A stretch of 64,000 nt of DNA from Hofstenia miamia (Eukaryota; Xenacoelomorpha; Acoela): contig SCFE01000091.1 of the NCBI GenBank assembly GCA_004352715.1, positions 519,940-583,939 on the forward strand. Direction: 5' to 3'. A program made the translations under genes and the position numbers. The stretch's first letter is position 1. The number at the start of each line of letters is the position of its first letter. The notes under the pieces are model-generated. The model was not told the DNA's origin. It did not search any database and saw nothing but the letters and a program-made list of their open reading frames with translations. This document shows positions 1 through 12,228 of the stretch, piece after piece.

Positions 1-22
1 TATATATATATATATATATATA
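1..22. repeat. (TA)n microsatellite at window edge
   Basis: Pure TA dinucleotide run at the very start. Nothing else is recognised in 23-1011, which is intronic or 3' sequence of the choline transporter copy A. Confidence 0.95.
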
Positions 23-1011
23 TTAATAATATTGAACAATTGAAGATATCGTGGTTCTCCAGCAACTAGAACAGCGCTTACCAAATATTTCTAGACACAT
101 GAACTCATCAATGATCTCTGGGATGATCCAGGCCTAATAGACACCCATTTCTCTTACTTTCGATAATGACACCGTCAAACATACCCATCGTGTGATAAGG
201 TTAAAGGTTGCAAATTACATAAATGCCTACAATAACGTACACTCTTTAACGTTTATAATTTTTGTCACCACAGTGTTGCCATTTGGTATATCCAATAATG
301 AAAAAATTGATGTTACCCGAAGTAATGAGAGAAAGGCAGCACCAAAACCACCATTTGCTGTCGCATGCTGATAGGAATAACTTAGCAACGAAGTTTGTTT
401 GCGCTTTGATTGTAATTAAGCACAAAATATCCATCAAGAGTGATTAATCAACAAATGTTATTAAGTTATTCTACATGTATGTTTGTTCTGAATAACGTAT
501 TCTTTAATCAGGACGAATCATTTCATGACAATAATTATTGATAACACTTTTGTTTTAAATATTTTCAATATATTTTGTACTTGTTGCTTTAGCCTCATTG
601 CATACAATAGCAAGAGCTTTACGAATTTTATAAGAAATTTAAAATATTCACTCAAATAACTCAAAAAATATGAGTTTGTCCCAATTATAAATTGCATATT
701 TGGAATGATCTTGAAAAACTGAAGAAAATCTATTTGACCTGCACCTCGCATTTTTTATCACTTCTGATTTTTCAGAAAACGAATTCAATACACAATATTT
801 AGAAACATATATTGTATTTAAATATTAAGTATTTAGCATTTTATGAATTAACATGTAGGCGCAAATATAGCTGATTGATTAGTTAATATTGACTAATAAT
901 AAATACATTAAATAGTTTATTCTTTAAATGACATGCAGCTACAATTGCTGTTAATTATATCTAGCATCATATATACTAATTTAAATATTTGAATATATTA
1001 TATTTCTATAC

Positions 1012-1168
1012 CATTAACTCCATATGCTGCACATCCCATTAGTATTGCTGGGATTATCATCACAATGCAACCAATGGAACCAATGTATGATAACCCTATA
1101 GCTCTGCCTGTTGACTTAGAAGACAATACTCTTTGGAAATATACCTGCCACGGAATTCCTCCAAAAAT
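1012..1168 (-). CDS. SLC5A7: Choline transporter copy A, coding exon 6
   Basis: This 157-bp exon reads on the minus strand from an AG acceptor (TTTAG before ATTTTTGG) to a GT donor (GTATAG). It encodes the segment starting [15 protein letters not shown], which matches the FGGIPWQ-YFQRVL block of SLC5A7/CHT1 transporters, followed by a hydrophobic helix ([14 protein letters not shown]). It is the same size as the matching exon of copy B at 38010-38166. Downstream exons would lie left of the window. The family takes up choline with sodium and chloride at cholinergic terminals; that role is inferred from the family. Confidence 0.9.
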
Positions 1169-1290
1169 CTAAATATATTTTTCTATCTAAATACATAAAA
1201 ATGAGTCCGCCTACAATCAATTTTGTAAATGGTAGTATTTTGCTAGCATTTTACGTTACTTAAGACTATCATTTATAAAGATTTCTATGT

Positions 1291-1613
1291 CAGGGATGTC
1301 CAAACAAAAACCGTCAACAAAACCGATGCAAGGGAAAGCTATGTTTAACTGTTTGCGAAGGTGCTTGAAACAGGGTCTGAGCTGGGATTTACGTTCAGCG
1401 CCAACTCAATTAATAGTGCTTGCACATGAGTTTCATCAACATAACAATTGAATTTAATTGATCTTGGAACTAAAATAGCCTTGTTTGCGCAAGGCAATAG
1501 ACAAAGAAAGCAAACGCGAGATGTCAATTAAGGTGATTAAGTTGAGAATATACGTCACACAGGACCATCCAGTGGGCCACATGTGGCCCTAGGCCAACAG
1601 CTGGAAACCCCTG
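1291..1613. mobile_element. hAT-type MITE in intron of copy A
   Basis: The ends are inverted: the left end begins CAGGGATGTCCAAAC and the right end, reverse-complemented, begins CAGGGGTTTCCAGCT, both typical of hAT elements. The flanking 8-mers are TTCTATGT (1283-1290) and TTGTATGT (1614-1621), a 7/8 match to an 8-bp target duplication. No transposase is recognised, so it is non-autonomous. The rest of the intron (1169-2497) shows no other recognised feature. Confidence 0.75.
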
Positions 1614-2497
1614 TTGTATGTGCTCATGTGTGTAAACATGATTTCGAGTCGAAATGTGATTGGAATCGAGTGGTGAATTTCAAATCATACTGAACTCAAT
1701 TTTTTTACAAAAAAAATCCAATGCAAAATATTGGCAAATATACATCCTATCTTGTTTGAGATCAACGTTAAATGTAAAGGTATAGTGTTGTGCATCATAC
1801 AAATCTTTATGAAAGCTTTAAAAAAATTCATGTTGCAGCAGAATAAATTAACTTTCAAGCATTCCTGAGTGAGATATGTGTTGTAGTCTTTATGAAAGAG
1901 GTTTTCAGCAACTCCTTTGAATTGCAAATTAGAATTAGATAGAAGAGTTACTTTTAAATTTTTATTGTAAAATTCTTTGCATTAGAATTTTTATCGTTGA
2001 CTATTATGCGCTATGATTATACTCAACTCAATTTCTGAAATAAAATGTTATTGTATTTTTTAATAGAAAGAATCACAATGTGTAAGTAAATAGCAACCAA
2101 AACTTATTCCATGTCGAAGTGCTAAAGTAAAATTGTACAGACAAGATATTCTCAATCAGCTGAGCCAACCTTGCTTGCAACATTTTATTATATCTAGTTT
2201 TACATTAATAAAATAGATCTCTATGATCTCTATTCATATTTTGAAGCAGATTTGTCAACACAAGAGACTCTCTTAAGTAGTCCTTGCTCAACCCTATAAA
2301 TATTCCTAAATGTTAAACATACGCACTGAAAATTGAATCCGTTTTCTTGAGATGTAGTTGAAAGCCTTTTTCGTTTTATTCTTGTAATCTCTCTTTATAG
2401 ACTAGACCCAAACCTCTATTTTGAAGAGGTTTGAGATCATTGTATTTTTTGCATATTTTAAAGATTAATAATAATTAATAAAAATATAAATACTCAC

Positions 2498-2620
2498 TAG
2501 GTGTAGAGAAATGTCAATCCAAATTCCAGCATATGACCAATCCCAAGTACCAATCCAACCAGTGTTCTCCAAAATGTTGTCTACCTCTTTATTTGTAAGT
2601 GCAAACGGAACACACAGCCA
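2498..2620 (-). CDS. SLC5A7: Choline transporter copy A, coding exon 5
   Basis: A 123-bp phase-0 exon between TTTAG and GTGAGT on the minus strand. It encodes WLCVPFAL followed by a variable extracellular stretch, then TGWIGTWDW and WIDISLHL. In the family this is the W-(I/L)-(S/C)-VPFAL segment after FFGL. The matching exon of copy B (39476-39598) is also exactly 123 bp. Splice sites and frame are both satisfied. Confidence 0.9.
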
Positions 2621-2694
2621 CTAAATAAAAAATATTATCGTCATTCATATTATCCATTACATCATTTTTATACTTATAATCATTGTTTTCAAGT

Positions 2695-2960
2695 CGAGTT
2701 GGGCTATTCGGTTCGAGCTCGGAGGTTTTTTTAAAGAATTCGAGCTCCGGAGAGTTTTTTTAAATTTTACACATATTCGAGTTTCTTAAGCTAAAAAATA
2801 TTTATTTGAAATTGAAAAAGAAACTCAAATTTAAAATAATTGATTTTTTACAAAATTTTCATGTGAATTATCAATCGATTTCAAATTCAAGTTCGAGTAT
2901 TAAGCATTTTTCTACCGAGTTTTTTGATCGAATTTTGCTAACCCTTTCGAGTTCGAGTTC
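2695..2960. repeat. GAGTTCGAG-rich simple repeat in intron
   Basis: The stretch repeats variants of TTCGAGTTCGAG and GAGCTCGG on both strands within the intron between exons 5 and 4. It may be a degenerate MITE, but I could not define clear ends or a target duplication. Confidence 0.4.
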
Positions 2961-3024
2961 TTATTATCATTATGTGTCGTATTCATCAATGATAATTATT
3001 GCATAAAAATTCATTTGTACGCAC

Positions 3025-3182
3025 CAATCCAAAAAATATGCTGAGTAATTGAATGATATCTGTGTAGGCCACTGAATAGAGTCCGCCAACAACTGTATAT
3101 GAAAGAGCAATGCCAGCGCTGGCAATTACACTCCAGGTTTCATTCAATCCCAGTATAACGAAAATGGTTGATCCCAATGCAG
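3025..3182 (-). CDS. SLC5A7: Choline transporter copy A, coding exon 4
   Basis: A 158-bp exon, acceptor TTTTCAG, donor GTGCGT. It encodes [17 protein letters not shown], then the strongly conserved [15 protein letters not shown] and FFGL. This is the SLC5 sodium-symporter core ([10 protein letters not shown]) as seen in CHT1. It enters in phase 1 and leaves in phase 0, identical to copy B (49413-49570). Confidence 0.93.
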
Positions 3183-3383
3183 CTGAAAATCACAATGAAA
3201 TGTAAAAGTTATTTAAAAAGTTTTTAAATCAAGAATTATGTGAAACCATAGTGATGATAATTTCAAATTATTTTACAAATATGATTCCCTATTATATTTT
3301 GTAATTTTGAAAAAGATCCTAGTAAGATAGTTAGTTTCCTTTTGCTTAGGAGTTCATGGTTATATGAACAATTATATAATTAT

Positions 3384-4155
3384 CAGGGCTTTCAAAGTTT
3401 GACGAAAAGGAAGTTTGAAATTTTTATTTTATTAAATTCAAAGTTTGATTTGAAATTTGAAATTTTGAAAATTGTATTTCAAGTTTGATATTTCTTAGAA
3501 ATAATTCTTATATACAAAAGAAGTGCCTATTTATTCGACTAATATGTAATTCAATATGCATACAATGAGGTAGGCTACAAATCACATAATGCAGATCTTA
3601 CCTATATTTTTGTAGCGATATGGACTACATGTAGTAGAACATAAATTAATCATATATAGACATTGTTTATATAGAAAGAAAATAAGATAATTGTATTTAT
3701 TGCATAGAGACATAATTTGTAGTAAATGCTCCTGTGACTTTTAAGCATGTTGAAATTGCCTATTTAAATATTCTAGGTAAATCAAGAAAACATAGCAACA
3801 TACATGATAGTCACAAAGTTTGCAAAATGTGTTCACTGTTATCTTAATCATCAATCTGCTAAGTAAATGAGTATCAGAGTTTGACTAAACTAATGAATTT
3901 ACAAAGCCAATATTATATCTGTCAGAGGCTTTTAATTTCAATATTAATACAAAATTCTAAATTTATTACATATTTAAAAATTTACTATAAAATAATATTG
4001 GGGAAACTTAATGATATTGATGCATAAATTTTGCCAAAATTTGAATATCAAATTTTGGTCTTTAGGCTCCAAAGCTTGGTTTGAAATTTGAATTTTAGAA
4101 TTTTGCAAAATTTGATTTGATAGTTTGAAAATTTGAATTTGATTTCAAAGCCCTA
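3384..4155. mobile_element. hAT-type MITE (772 bp)
   Basis: The left end is CAGGGCTTTCAAAGTTTG. The right end, reverse-complemented, is TAGGGCTTTGAAATCAAATT. A perfect 8-bp duplication, ATAATTAT, flanks it at 3376-3383 and 4156-4163. The subterminal regions are rich in CAAATTTGAAATTT-like words. There is no coding potential. It lies in the intron between exons 4 and 3 of copy A. Confidence 0.85.
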
Positions 4156-4358
4156 ATAATTATTTAGGTGACTACTTTTCAACCTAAATAAAGTTCCTCA
4201 GTAACCTTTATGTTTCATAAAATAATGTTTTAAATGTAATCAAATTTATACTACCAAGGGTATGATGTAGTAATTCAGACGAGATAGAAGACATTTGAAA
4301 TGTTGTGAAATGTTACTATGGGGAAAAGCAAGCAAATTGTTTTAAGGATTGTTATACG

Positions 4359-4449
4359 CAGGTCTTTCAAATCTAATTCAAATTTTCAAATCAAAGCTTG
4401 AAAAGTATTCAAATTTTAAATTCCATCTTTGTCAAACTTTGAAAGCCTG
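4359..4449. mobile_element. Short hAT-type MITE (91 bp), relative of the 772-bp one
   Basis: Ends CAGGTCTTTCAAATC and, reverse-complemented, CAGGCTTTCAAAGTTTG. The flanking 8-mers are GTTATACG (4351-4358) and GTTATACC (4450-4457), a 7/8 match. The ends resemble the element at 3384-4155, suggesting one family with a large internal deletion here. Confidence 0.75.
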
Positions 4450-4457
4450 GTTATACC

Positions 4458-5574
4458 ATTACACTGGAACTCAGGCTAAATAGTAATTTTTAAAATAATT
4501 AATCGAATAGTCTCCCATAGATGTCATGAAATAGAAACTGATTATTATTTACGAATTATTCCTTAAAATTTGATCTTCAACATGTTTTTAGCGAATTGTA
4601 TGCGCTTTGTCAATGAAAATATTCTATTTCTTAGTCACTTTTAGCAACTTTTCATCTTGTTTTTCATCATTATGTTATAAAACAGAAATTTTATTACAAC
4701 AAGGCAATTATGGTAAAAATTCATTAACTTTTCACATAAATAATATGTGATATAAGTAATGTTACAGTTCAGTATTCACGTCATGTTTTACTAGAAAATT
4801 ACTTAGCTTCATGATGTTAAGAATTGTGTCCTTCAAGTTGAAGGTATGTGAAATGAGTTTGCGTGCTGATGAAACAAGAGCGATCTATATACAAGGTTTT
4901 CCATTAATATGCAGTTAGATTTGAAACCAGTATAAACGAATAGTTATAAAAACACAAAAGAAATCAAAGGCAATTTGTATCCATCCAGCCAAATATTAAT
5001 GAACTAGCTTGAGGGCTGAGTGTTCGGTTGGATGGCTTAATATATAGATCGTCGTTGGGATTAAACAAAGTTGAAAAAAATTAAAATAGATATGCGATTA
5101 TGATAAAACAGAATTCCTCCAATAAACTCTAAGGCGCGATTAAATATGGGAGAATTTCCAGTTTGCAGGAGTGCAATATTGCGACCTCTATATTCAGCTG
5201 ATTTCTAAATTTAGAATAAGAAATCACTTGAATGGATAATATAAAAATTTAGTACTAAGGCATTATTTACTGATGTGACTTTTTTCAAAAGACCAAAATT
5301 TTTGTAGTTCAACATATTGCTCTTAACATGGCTTCGTCCTCGTACGATGCTAAAGTTTTTTTACTATTGGAAGTTGTTAGTTGTATTCATCCGATTCATG
5401 TTATTAAGCTATTGAATAGAAAATTAACGATTTTACTTTTTCTAAAACAATGCAGTACTAAGCTGTAATACTTTGCTTGGAATCGAAATTTATCTGAAAA
5501 GGCCAGTAACTTGCATTCATAAAATCTTGTCAGTATTATCTAAACAAATAGGTCAGTAACATAAAAATAAATAC
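4458..5574. other. Intron sequence, nothing recognised
   Basis: AT-rich intronic DNA between the small MITE and coding exon 3 of copy A. I see no coding, RNA or repeat structure in it. Confidence 0.5.
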
Positions 5575-5721
5575 CTAATATAAAAGCTGCCCAGAGAAGT
5601 TCTCCAATGAATGCAGGAATATAAATGATCGCTCCTACAAAGTTTCCATATTTTTCTTGAAATGGATCAATCATTGTTACGTACTTTCTTTCTCTAATGG
5701 TTCGGACGAAGAATATTGCAC
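5575..5721 (-). CDS. SLC5A7: Choline transporter copy A, coding exon 3
   Basis: A 147-bp exon with acceptor AACTTAG and donor GTATTT. It encodes AIFFVRTIRERKYVTMIDPF, then QEKYGNFVGAIIYIPAFIGELLW. It aligns with the family block K-G-Y-(V/I)[22 protein letters not shown]. Copy A departs from the consensus where copy B keeps it (NFVGAIIYIPAF against [12 protein letters not shown]), so it is the more diverged paralogue. Confidence 0.92.
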
Positions 5722-6319
5722 CTAAGTTATACATACCCAATGCATTTCATGTGATTGTTTTTTGTGCTTTTTATCATAAAATTTATGCCTAAATGATCCG
5801 TTCTATGTTCATACATTCTCAATTTTAAAACTTCAACAAATTCTATAGATGATAGGATTTCGAGAATAATCGACGGAAGTGATTCTACGGAAGCAGATTA
5901 ATATTCTGAATGTCTTTAAATCTTGCGAAGCAATCTAGATATATTGATTGTTATTGATAAAAATTTGGGTTATAAGTTAATGAAAGTAATTAACTAATTG
6001 AATTCATGTCGTGGAAGCATGGGTCCAGAATACTTAGTGTGACTGGTAATGGGACGAAACTAAGCCTCAATACAAAGGAACCTGCACAAAACTGAAAAGA
6101 AATGATAATTATTTTATTCTTAGAATAGAGCAAATGATGATCCCATGATCATTCTCGATTTAGTGTAAAGAAGTGCTAAGGGTGGTACCAGAATAAATTA
6201 AATTGTCAATTCACTTAATAAATTGATCCAATTTATTGATCTGCATGTCTTAGATAAAAATAGTTTACTATGTAAATAAATGCATTATAGTCATTAAATT
6301 ACATGGATAAATATCTTAC

Positions 6320-6433
6320 CAAAAGCAAGACTTAGAGCATAACCAAACGGTGCCTGAAGCCAAATTAGACCTTTATCGGGCCGATATATTGCTTCTGTTG
6401 TACCATTGATGTATCCTCCACCAACCCAAGTTG
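6320..6433 (-). CDS. SLC5A7: Choline transporter copy A, coding exon 2
   Basis: A 114-bp exon with acceptor ATTTTAG and donor GTAAGA. It encodes (A)[16 protein letters not shown], then [33 protein letters not shown] is diagnostic of the choline transporter branch of SLC5 and forms part of TM2 and the substrate/sodium site. It joins exon 1 in phase 1. Confidence 0.95.
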
Positions 6434-7020
6434 CTAAAATATATATTTTTTAGAGTAAAACAAAAATATTTTATTATAAAGTTCGGTTGGCTTTCAACTA
6501 ATGAACTATAACGACACCAATTTAAATTATAAAAAATGAGATACAGTGATTTGTTATTCATAAAAATTAAAATGATATAGTTCTGACAAAAATTAATTTG
6601 GTTCAAGTAAAAGCTAAAGGTTTGGTAGTCACACTCATTAAGTTCATATAGATATATCGGTGAAATACTAAAAAATTTTATTATCAAATCTCATTGAAAG
6701 AATGTAAAAGAAAGAATGTCATTGGATCCACTTAAAAAATCGAGAATACGCTTTTTATGCGCAGGTAAAAACATGTTGTGCGAGGCTTTATTTCATTTCT
6801 GTTTTCAAAAGCAATTTCAGACTCAATTTCATGTACTCCGGAAAGGGTGTGACAAGGAAGCATCAAACATATCCCCAGAGGAGTATGGTTTTAACTACGC
6901 TATTCAAATTGTTTTCAAATTTATAAATTTTTCAATATATTTGTACTGGAGCTTCTGCTCAATTCAAAGACAATTTATTTATAAAAGTGAACTCCTAAAC
7001 AACCTTACAAGGATATTTAT

Positions 7021-7060
<40 letters not shown>

Positions 7061-8010
7061 TGCCAAATTTTCTGTTTTTTGTATTTTTTATAAACAATAA
7101 TATTTTTTCTATATTTTTCACCCTTTCAATGTTCAAATACTTTGATTTTCGTAACAACTGTCTCTTAAGTTTTGTGTGTACGAAATTTTTGACCTTTCAA
7201 ATGATGAAACCTCCTATTCGCTCTTATAAATACTATTTGTCCTGTAGAAATTTAAGAATCATGTAAAATATTTTACGTTCAAACAGCCTGAATCATTTAT
7301 AATCAATAAGGTTTAGTTCGATTTATGTAATTTTTATGAAGAAGAAAGAGTGTAATTGACAATTTTTGTGTGTGAATTATGTACAATAACTTTATTTGTA
7401 GAATTTGTGGTTTACTTAAAAACGTGTTTTCTTTATACTACATGGTAACTTTCATTAAATATTGGAGAAAACAATAAAATCACAACAATTTAAATACACG
7501 TGCAACAATAAATTGTGTACCTTAGAACTAATGTCTTGTACGTCTTGTTTGCCAATAGATAAAATATATAGAAAATGGTGCTAAAATGTTGTGTTTCTAA
7601 AGTCAGTTAGTTAGGCCTTTTTTGTATGTGTACATGTACATATAAATGTCAAATTATCATCGATAAAATAGTTATGGTTTACTTGTGACAATGAAAGCAA
7701 ATACTTGCTAAGAGAGAACCGGTGTGATTAAACTGTACAATATTAGACTTAATTTTGTAACTCTATTGCAATTCCTTGCTTTGCAACACCTGAGCAATTT
7801 CCTAGTAATTGAAAGATTTAATAATTGTCAACCTCTGGAAAATTTGTTTCTAATTTTACAATAGATATCAGCGTGAATATATTTCTTATTCCACCGAAAC
7901 TAGTTTAGCCGGGAAAAATCACCCAGCAATTTGTCGTACACTTTCTAATATTAGATGGTAATGTATTCATGTATTCATTGGATTTTAAAAAAAAATATAA
8001 GTTTTACTAC
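6434..8010. other. Intron 1 of copy A
   Basis: This 1.6-kb intron holds the (TA)n tract at 7025-7058. The open frames around 6716-7266 are low-complexity, AT-driven and match nothing recognised. No other feature is seen. Confidence 0.6.
7025..7058. repeat. (TA)17 microsatellite
   Basis: Uninterrupted TA run inside intron 1 of copy A. Confidence 0.95.
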
Positions 8011-8209
8011 CTGTCATTGTGAATGAGCCTACAATCCATCCAATATTTCTTCCGGCTAGCATCTGACCTTCTTCTACATTTGTTAACCCTGATTCATTTG
8101 TCTGCCCCTTATTTTGTTTTTTGCCATACCATGCTGCCCAAATTCCTATAGCCAAAATTAAGGCATAGAATACAACTACGCCAATGATGCCACCAACATT
8201 CACCACCAT
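8011..8209 (-). CDS. SLC5A7: Choline transporter copy A, coding exon 1 (start codon)
   Basis: This 199-bp coding part runs from the ATG at 8209 to a GT donor (GTAGTA). It encodes MVVNVGGIIGVVVFYALILA, then IGIWAAW, a hydrophilic loop, and AGRNIGWIVGSFTMT. This matches the CHT1 N-terminus (short lumenal end, TM1 with VFYLLIL-VGIWAAW, then GGRDIG--VG-FTMTA). An upstream in-frame ATG at 8254 adds 15 residues, but family N-termini begin about where 8209 does. The loop between TM1 and AGRNIG is longer than in vertebrates. Confidence 0.92.
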
Positions 8210-9589
8210 TCTATGAAGATATAATAATAATATATAAACTTTCGCTGCACACAATTGATAAAGAATTAATGAGAAAGCTTCAAAAATTTATGATTTACTA
8301 ACCTCAATATAGCCACTTGTGTTAAGAGATAACAATACTTATCTTATTAACTTAAATATTTAAACAAATTAAATTTCACTGTTTGTTTAATGAATTCAAA
8401 TGAGAATTTTATAAAATTTTATACTTAGCAAATTTATTGTGCATTCCAATTTATTTTTTAAGTTTTCATTCACCAAGGCTTCTTATTAAGAACCCCCTTA
8501 TTGAAGACCACACTGATTTGCTCTGCTCTCTCATCTACGCCTTTAAAACATTACTAATTCTTTGAATTCTTTGAAACCCCATGATTATCAATTCTGCTAT
8601 TTTTACTGGAGAGAAGAGACTTTTTCCAATATTTTCATTCATGTACCATAGCAAAGGAAAATTTTTAAACTATAGAATTTGGTTAGAATTATTTTACATC
8701 CATTAATGTAATCTCTTGAAACTACCTGTTTACGTTTTAGTCATAGATTACTTAATAAGCGATGTTCTTTGTCTTAGTTGCAAGTAAGAGACTTACCTTG
8801 CGTACAAAGTTGAATTTGCTATTGATCAGAAGTCCTGACTTGACAAATTTGCGATTTATAGTTATGGACTATATGAAATTCATCGTTTGTTATTCTGAAC
8901 CTGCGAATCTCACAGAAATTGTTTTCTAGCAACTTATCATAAAAGCTGCAAGAATTCGTAAATTACTTTGATCTAGAGAAACGTTGAACCATTTTAACCA
9001 TGTAAGGTGGACATCTTGACCCGGGACTTGTTTGACCCATCGAAAAAAGTGATCCATTCGAGTTACTTGACCAATGATCCATTAGCCTCCTCTCTGATTA
9101 TAAAATTTCAGGTCGTAAGAATATTCCCATAAATATTTTCAATATCTTCACTGTTTGCTTTTTTAATTATAGAATTTTCAAATTAAATGGTCTAAAGAAA
9201 TTACTTCCATTTTAGCTTTTCACTTGTGACAAAAACACGAATAGAACTTAAGGCAAATTTTTGGATTTTTTTAGCAAAATGTTGTCAAAATTTTTGATAT
9301 TCTTGCAAATTTTTCGTAACCGGTGTGCACAATTACTATTTATTGCGTTTTGCACTGGTATCCTTATTTTCATTCCATATAGTCCTTTAATCTAAGCAAG
9401 ATTGTTTCAAATGTTGAAAAAATTAACATATAATACATTTGCATTAGGTTCGAAATTTTATTGAAAATTTTTAAATAATTTAAAAGCGCCAAAGAACGTT
9501 TCATTTTAGTGTACTGTTTAGTGTGTATTGCCTCAAAAAGATCTACAGCGTTACACCAATACCCATAACCAATCATAGTTATTATTTCT
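8210..9589. other. Upstream region of copy A, nothing recognised
   Basis: This would hold the 5' UTR and promoter of copy A, but I cannot place a transcription start or core promoter element. No repeat with definable ends is seen. Confidence 0.4.
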
Positions 9590-9597
9590 GTTCAAAC

Positions 9598-12220
9598 CAG
9601 TGTTGACCATTTAAATGAATTGTGTTAAACTGTTTTAAACATCGTTTAAATCAGCCGTAGGTCTAAATGCAGCAGTCAATTAAACGATTTCGTTTAAACT
9701 TCGTTTATTTGATAGGCTTTATTAAAAAGGCAGGTTGAGGGCATCTACAATGTAGTAAGCAAGCCATAAATAGCATATTGACACTTACCCGATTGTTATA
9801 TAATGAACAATTTGAGAGAAAAGCAAAATCTTATTGTAAGTTACATGTGTAAATCTGAATAAATCAGATATTATTGTCAAGAAAAATGTTGTAAAGTATA
9901 AGTAGATACCTACTGAAGTAATTCAAACTTTCTCTTAAATGTTCAGGTTTTGAAAATATACCAAACGAGCTCCTATGCTGGTCTGTAATGTCGTAAAGAA
10001 AACTGGCCTCAACTGGACAATTTTCTAGAAGAAACAACTTCTGAACTATTTTTGAGGCATACTCAATTTCTGCAACTCAGAATAGTTGCACGATACTTTC
10101 TCAGAATGTTGCCTTCCCCAGCTAAATGCCTAAAGGTTTCAAACCTATCTAGTAGAAACAGGATTTCAATGGATACTATCTGAAATAAATTCGTGTTGAA
10201 ACCTAAGCAGGCGATAGATTAATTGATTTTAATTTACCTACTTTTTGAATAAGCCATAGTTTGAATGCAATTTGTTTATTCAAATATATATACTTTATTA
10301 GAAGGAATCATAAATTTACAATGTAAAATATAAAAATGGCATTTTACAAATTCACAGGTTTTAAACTATTAACAGGGTAAAATTCCCTACCTATTGAAGT
10401 ATTAGGTATAGATGCATAGCCTTTGTAAAAATAATTTTCTACAGTGAGGTGTAGAAGTGATATTAAGCTAAAATCATCGGCTTTTGGCGGGATTAATATT
10501 GTGTTTTTTATCTTGAGTTTTCTGACGTAAGTACAACCTTCCTGGGTGTTGCCTTAATAACTCAAAATAATCTTGGAGCAGCTATTATTCAAAAATCTAG
10601 AAATCGGATCTTGACAAAATCATGTTGCAAGAGCCTTTTATAAGAGTAATTGACAAGTCTTGCATAAGATGACACAGGGAGTTAGAAAAACCAGTATAAG
10701 TGGCACTTCGACATTGTTCAAGGTTTGAAATGCGTGCCATTGTTTTAATGGCAGTATTTGACCATCGAATCCCTTCTTTTTCACATGGAATTGCATGAGT
10801 CTGATATGCCTTCTCTTCTGCTTGACTTATGCTGTAACCTGCCTCTGAAGATCCATGATGGTAACAACGAAAAAGTTACAGTGACATCTAGGGTAGCAGG
10901 TTGGCCATCAAGCCGAGAAGGAAGGAAAATATCGCCAGGGCGTGTAGACTGTTTGATATTAAACCCCATATTAAACCACATAGAATACATGCGGTCACGT
11001 GAACGATTATATCTACTAATCCTATCACCATTACCATATATATTCTGAATGCCAGAAGAACAGAATTGGCATTTGCGTTCATTGGCAAATAACTGTAATC
11101 CTAGACGATAACGGGAAGCAACGCGAAATTCTTCTGGTCGAAGGTGAAGGCCAAGTTTCTTTATTTGTGCAACTGCTAATCAAGAACCGGCATATGGCAG
11201 TGAAAGGGACTGAAGTCGTACTTTCTCACGAAGAGAAGAAGCACTAGAAATAAGGTTTTTAAACTTTTCATTATCAAATCATCGTTGAAGATTTCGTTGA
11301 ATTTTAGAAGAAGTTTGAAGTTCTTTGAACATATCAATATGGAATTTGTTATCAGAGAGATTGTGTAGATCAAAACCAGTGAGATCCCTCACTAACTTAG
11401 CTGAAGCAAATAATGATGCAGTATACGCTGCCTTGTGAAGCTCTGAGATATGACGAATGCCCATGCCAGATAATGATGATATTGGAAGCCCCGCAATTCA
11501 AAAAAATCAAGTTGAAAAAAATAAATTTATGTAAAACACATTCACCTTCAGGGGAAAACTCTGAAATATGAACAATGCCCATGCCTGATAATGATGTTGG
11601 AAGCCCAGCTTGTTTCCAAGCAGTTTCAGATAATACTGAGCCAAAAAGCAATTCAAAGGAATCACGTTGGGCAGAATCAAATTTGTGTAGAGCACTTTCA
11701 GCTTCAGAGGAAGGACATGTTGTGCGAATAGAATAAATTAATTTAGAAAACACTAAGCAAGTTTGTAAAATTCGTTAAGCACAATGAGGGTCTTCAAGCA
11801 TATCTAATTTATCAAGAACTCTCTTAACTTTATTAACACTTTTGAGCATATGGGCAGCTTTGCATTCGTTTGAACCAACCATTGAAACTAGAATTTCAAT
11901 ACCATCGGAGTTGTTCGGAGTTATTTAGGCATCAATAGAATTGAACGCAGAATTGCACCATAGTTCACATTTGTCAAGTCTTAATTTTAAACCTGAAATA
12001 GATTCAAATGACTTTAAGATGTTTATAACTTTAGAGAGCTCTTCTTTATTCCCTCCAAATGTACCGTCATCCAGAAACCAAGAATGCTGATTTAAGTTTG
12101 GAACATTTTCGTTGATAGAATCTAAAATTCAAATCAAATTAGTTTAACTATCATTTGTTTAAAATTTAATAGTTTAATTGATTTTAAGCAGTTTAAATAT
12201 CATTTAAATGGTCAACACTG
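9598..12220. mobile_element. hAT-type element (2.6 kb) carrying a retroelement fragment
   Basis: The left end is CAGTGTTGACCATTTAAATG. The right end, reverse-complemented, is CAGTGTTGACCATTTAAATG as well. A perfect 8-bp duplication GTTCAAAC flanks it at 9590-9597 and 12221-12228. Subterminal sequences on both sides are full of GTTTAAA-type words. No hAT transposase is visible; most of the interior (about 10500-12125) is a reverse-transcriptase-type remnant on the minus strand. Confidence 0.85.
10500..12125 (-). pseudogene. Decayed retroelement RT fragment, copy 1 (LDDG-type)
   Basis: Minus-strand fragments show KLIYSIRTTCPSSEAESALH followed by ETAWKQAGLPTSLSGMGI, the W-QA-LP---GG-GI block after the RT thumb in a reverse transcriptase group whose catalytic box reads (Y/F)LDDG. 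The fragment matches the longer copy at 33190-35115 along most of its length and stops at about 12125, just before the palm domain. Frames are broken throughout. The exact clade is not determined. Confidence 0.65.
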
Positions 12221-12228
12221 GTTCAAAC

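Noticed and set aside
262-447. Overlapping 61- and 63-codon frames on both strands
   Set aside because: No family signature; chance frames in AT-rich intron sequence.
6716-7266. Two plus-strand frames of 125 and 68 codons
   Set aside because: They run through a (TA)n tract and sit in intron 1 of copy A with no recognisable domain.
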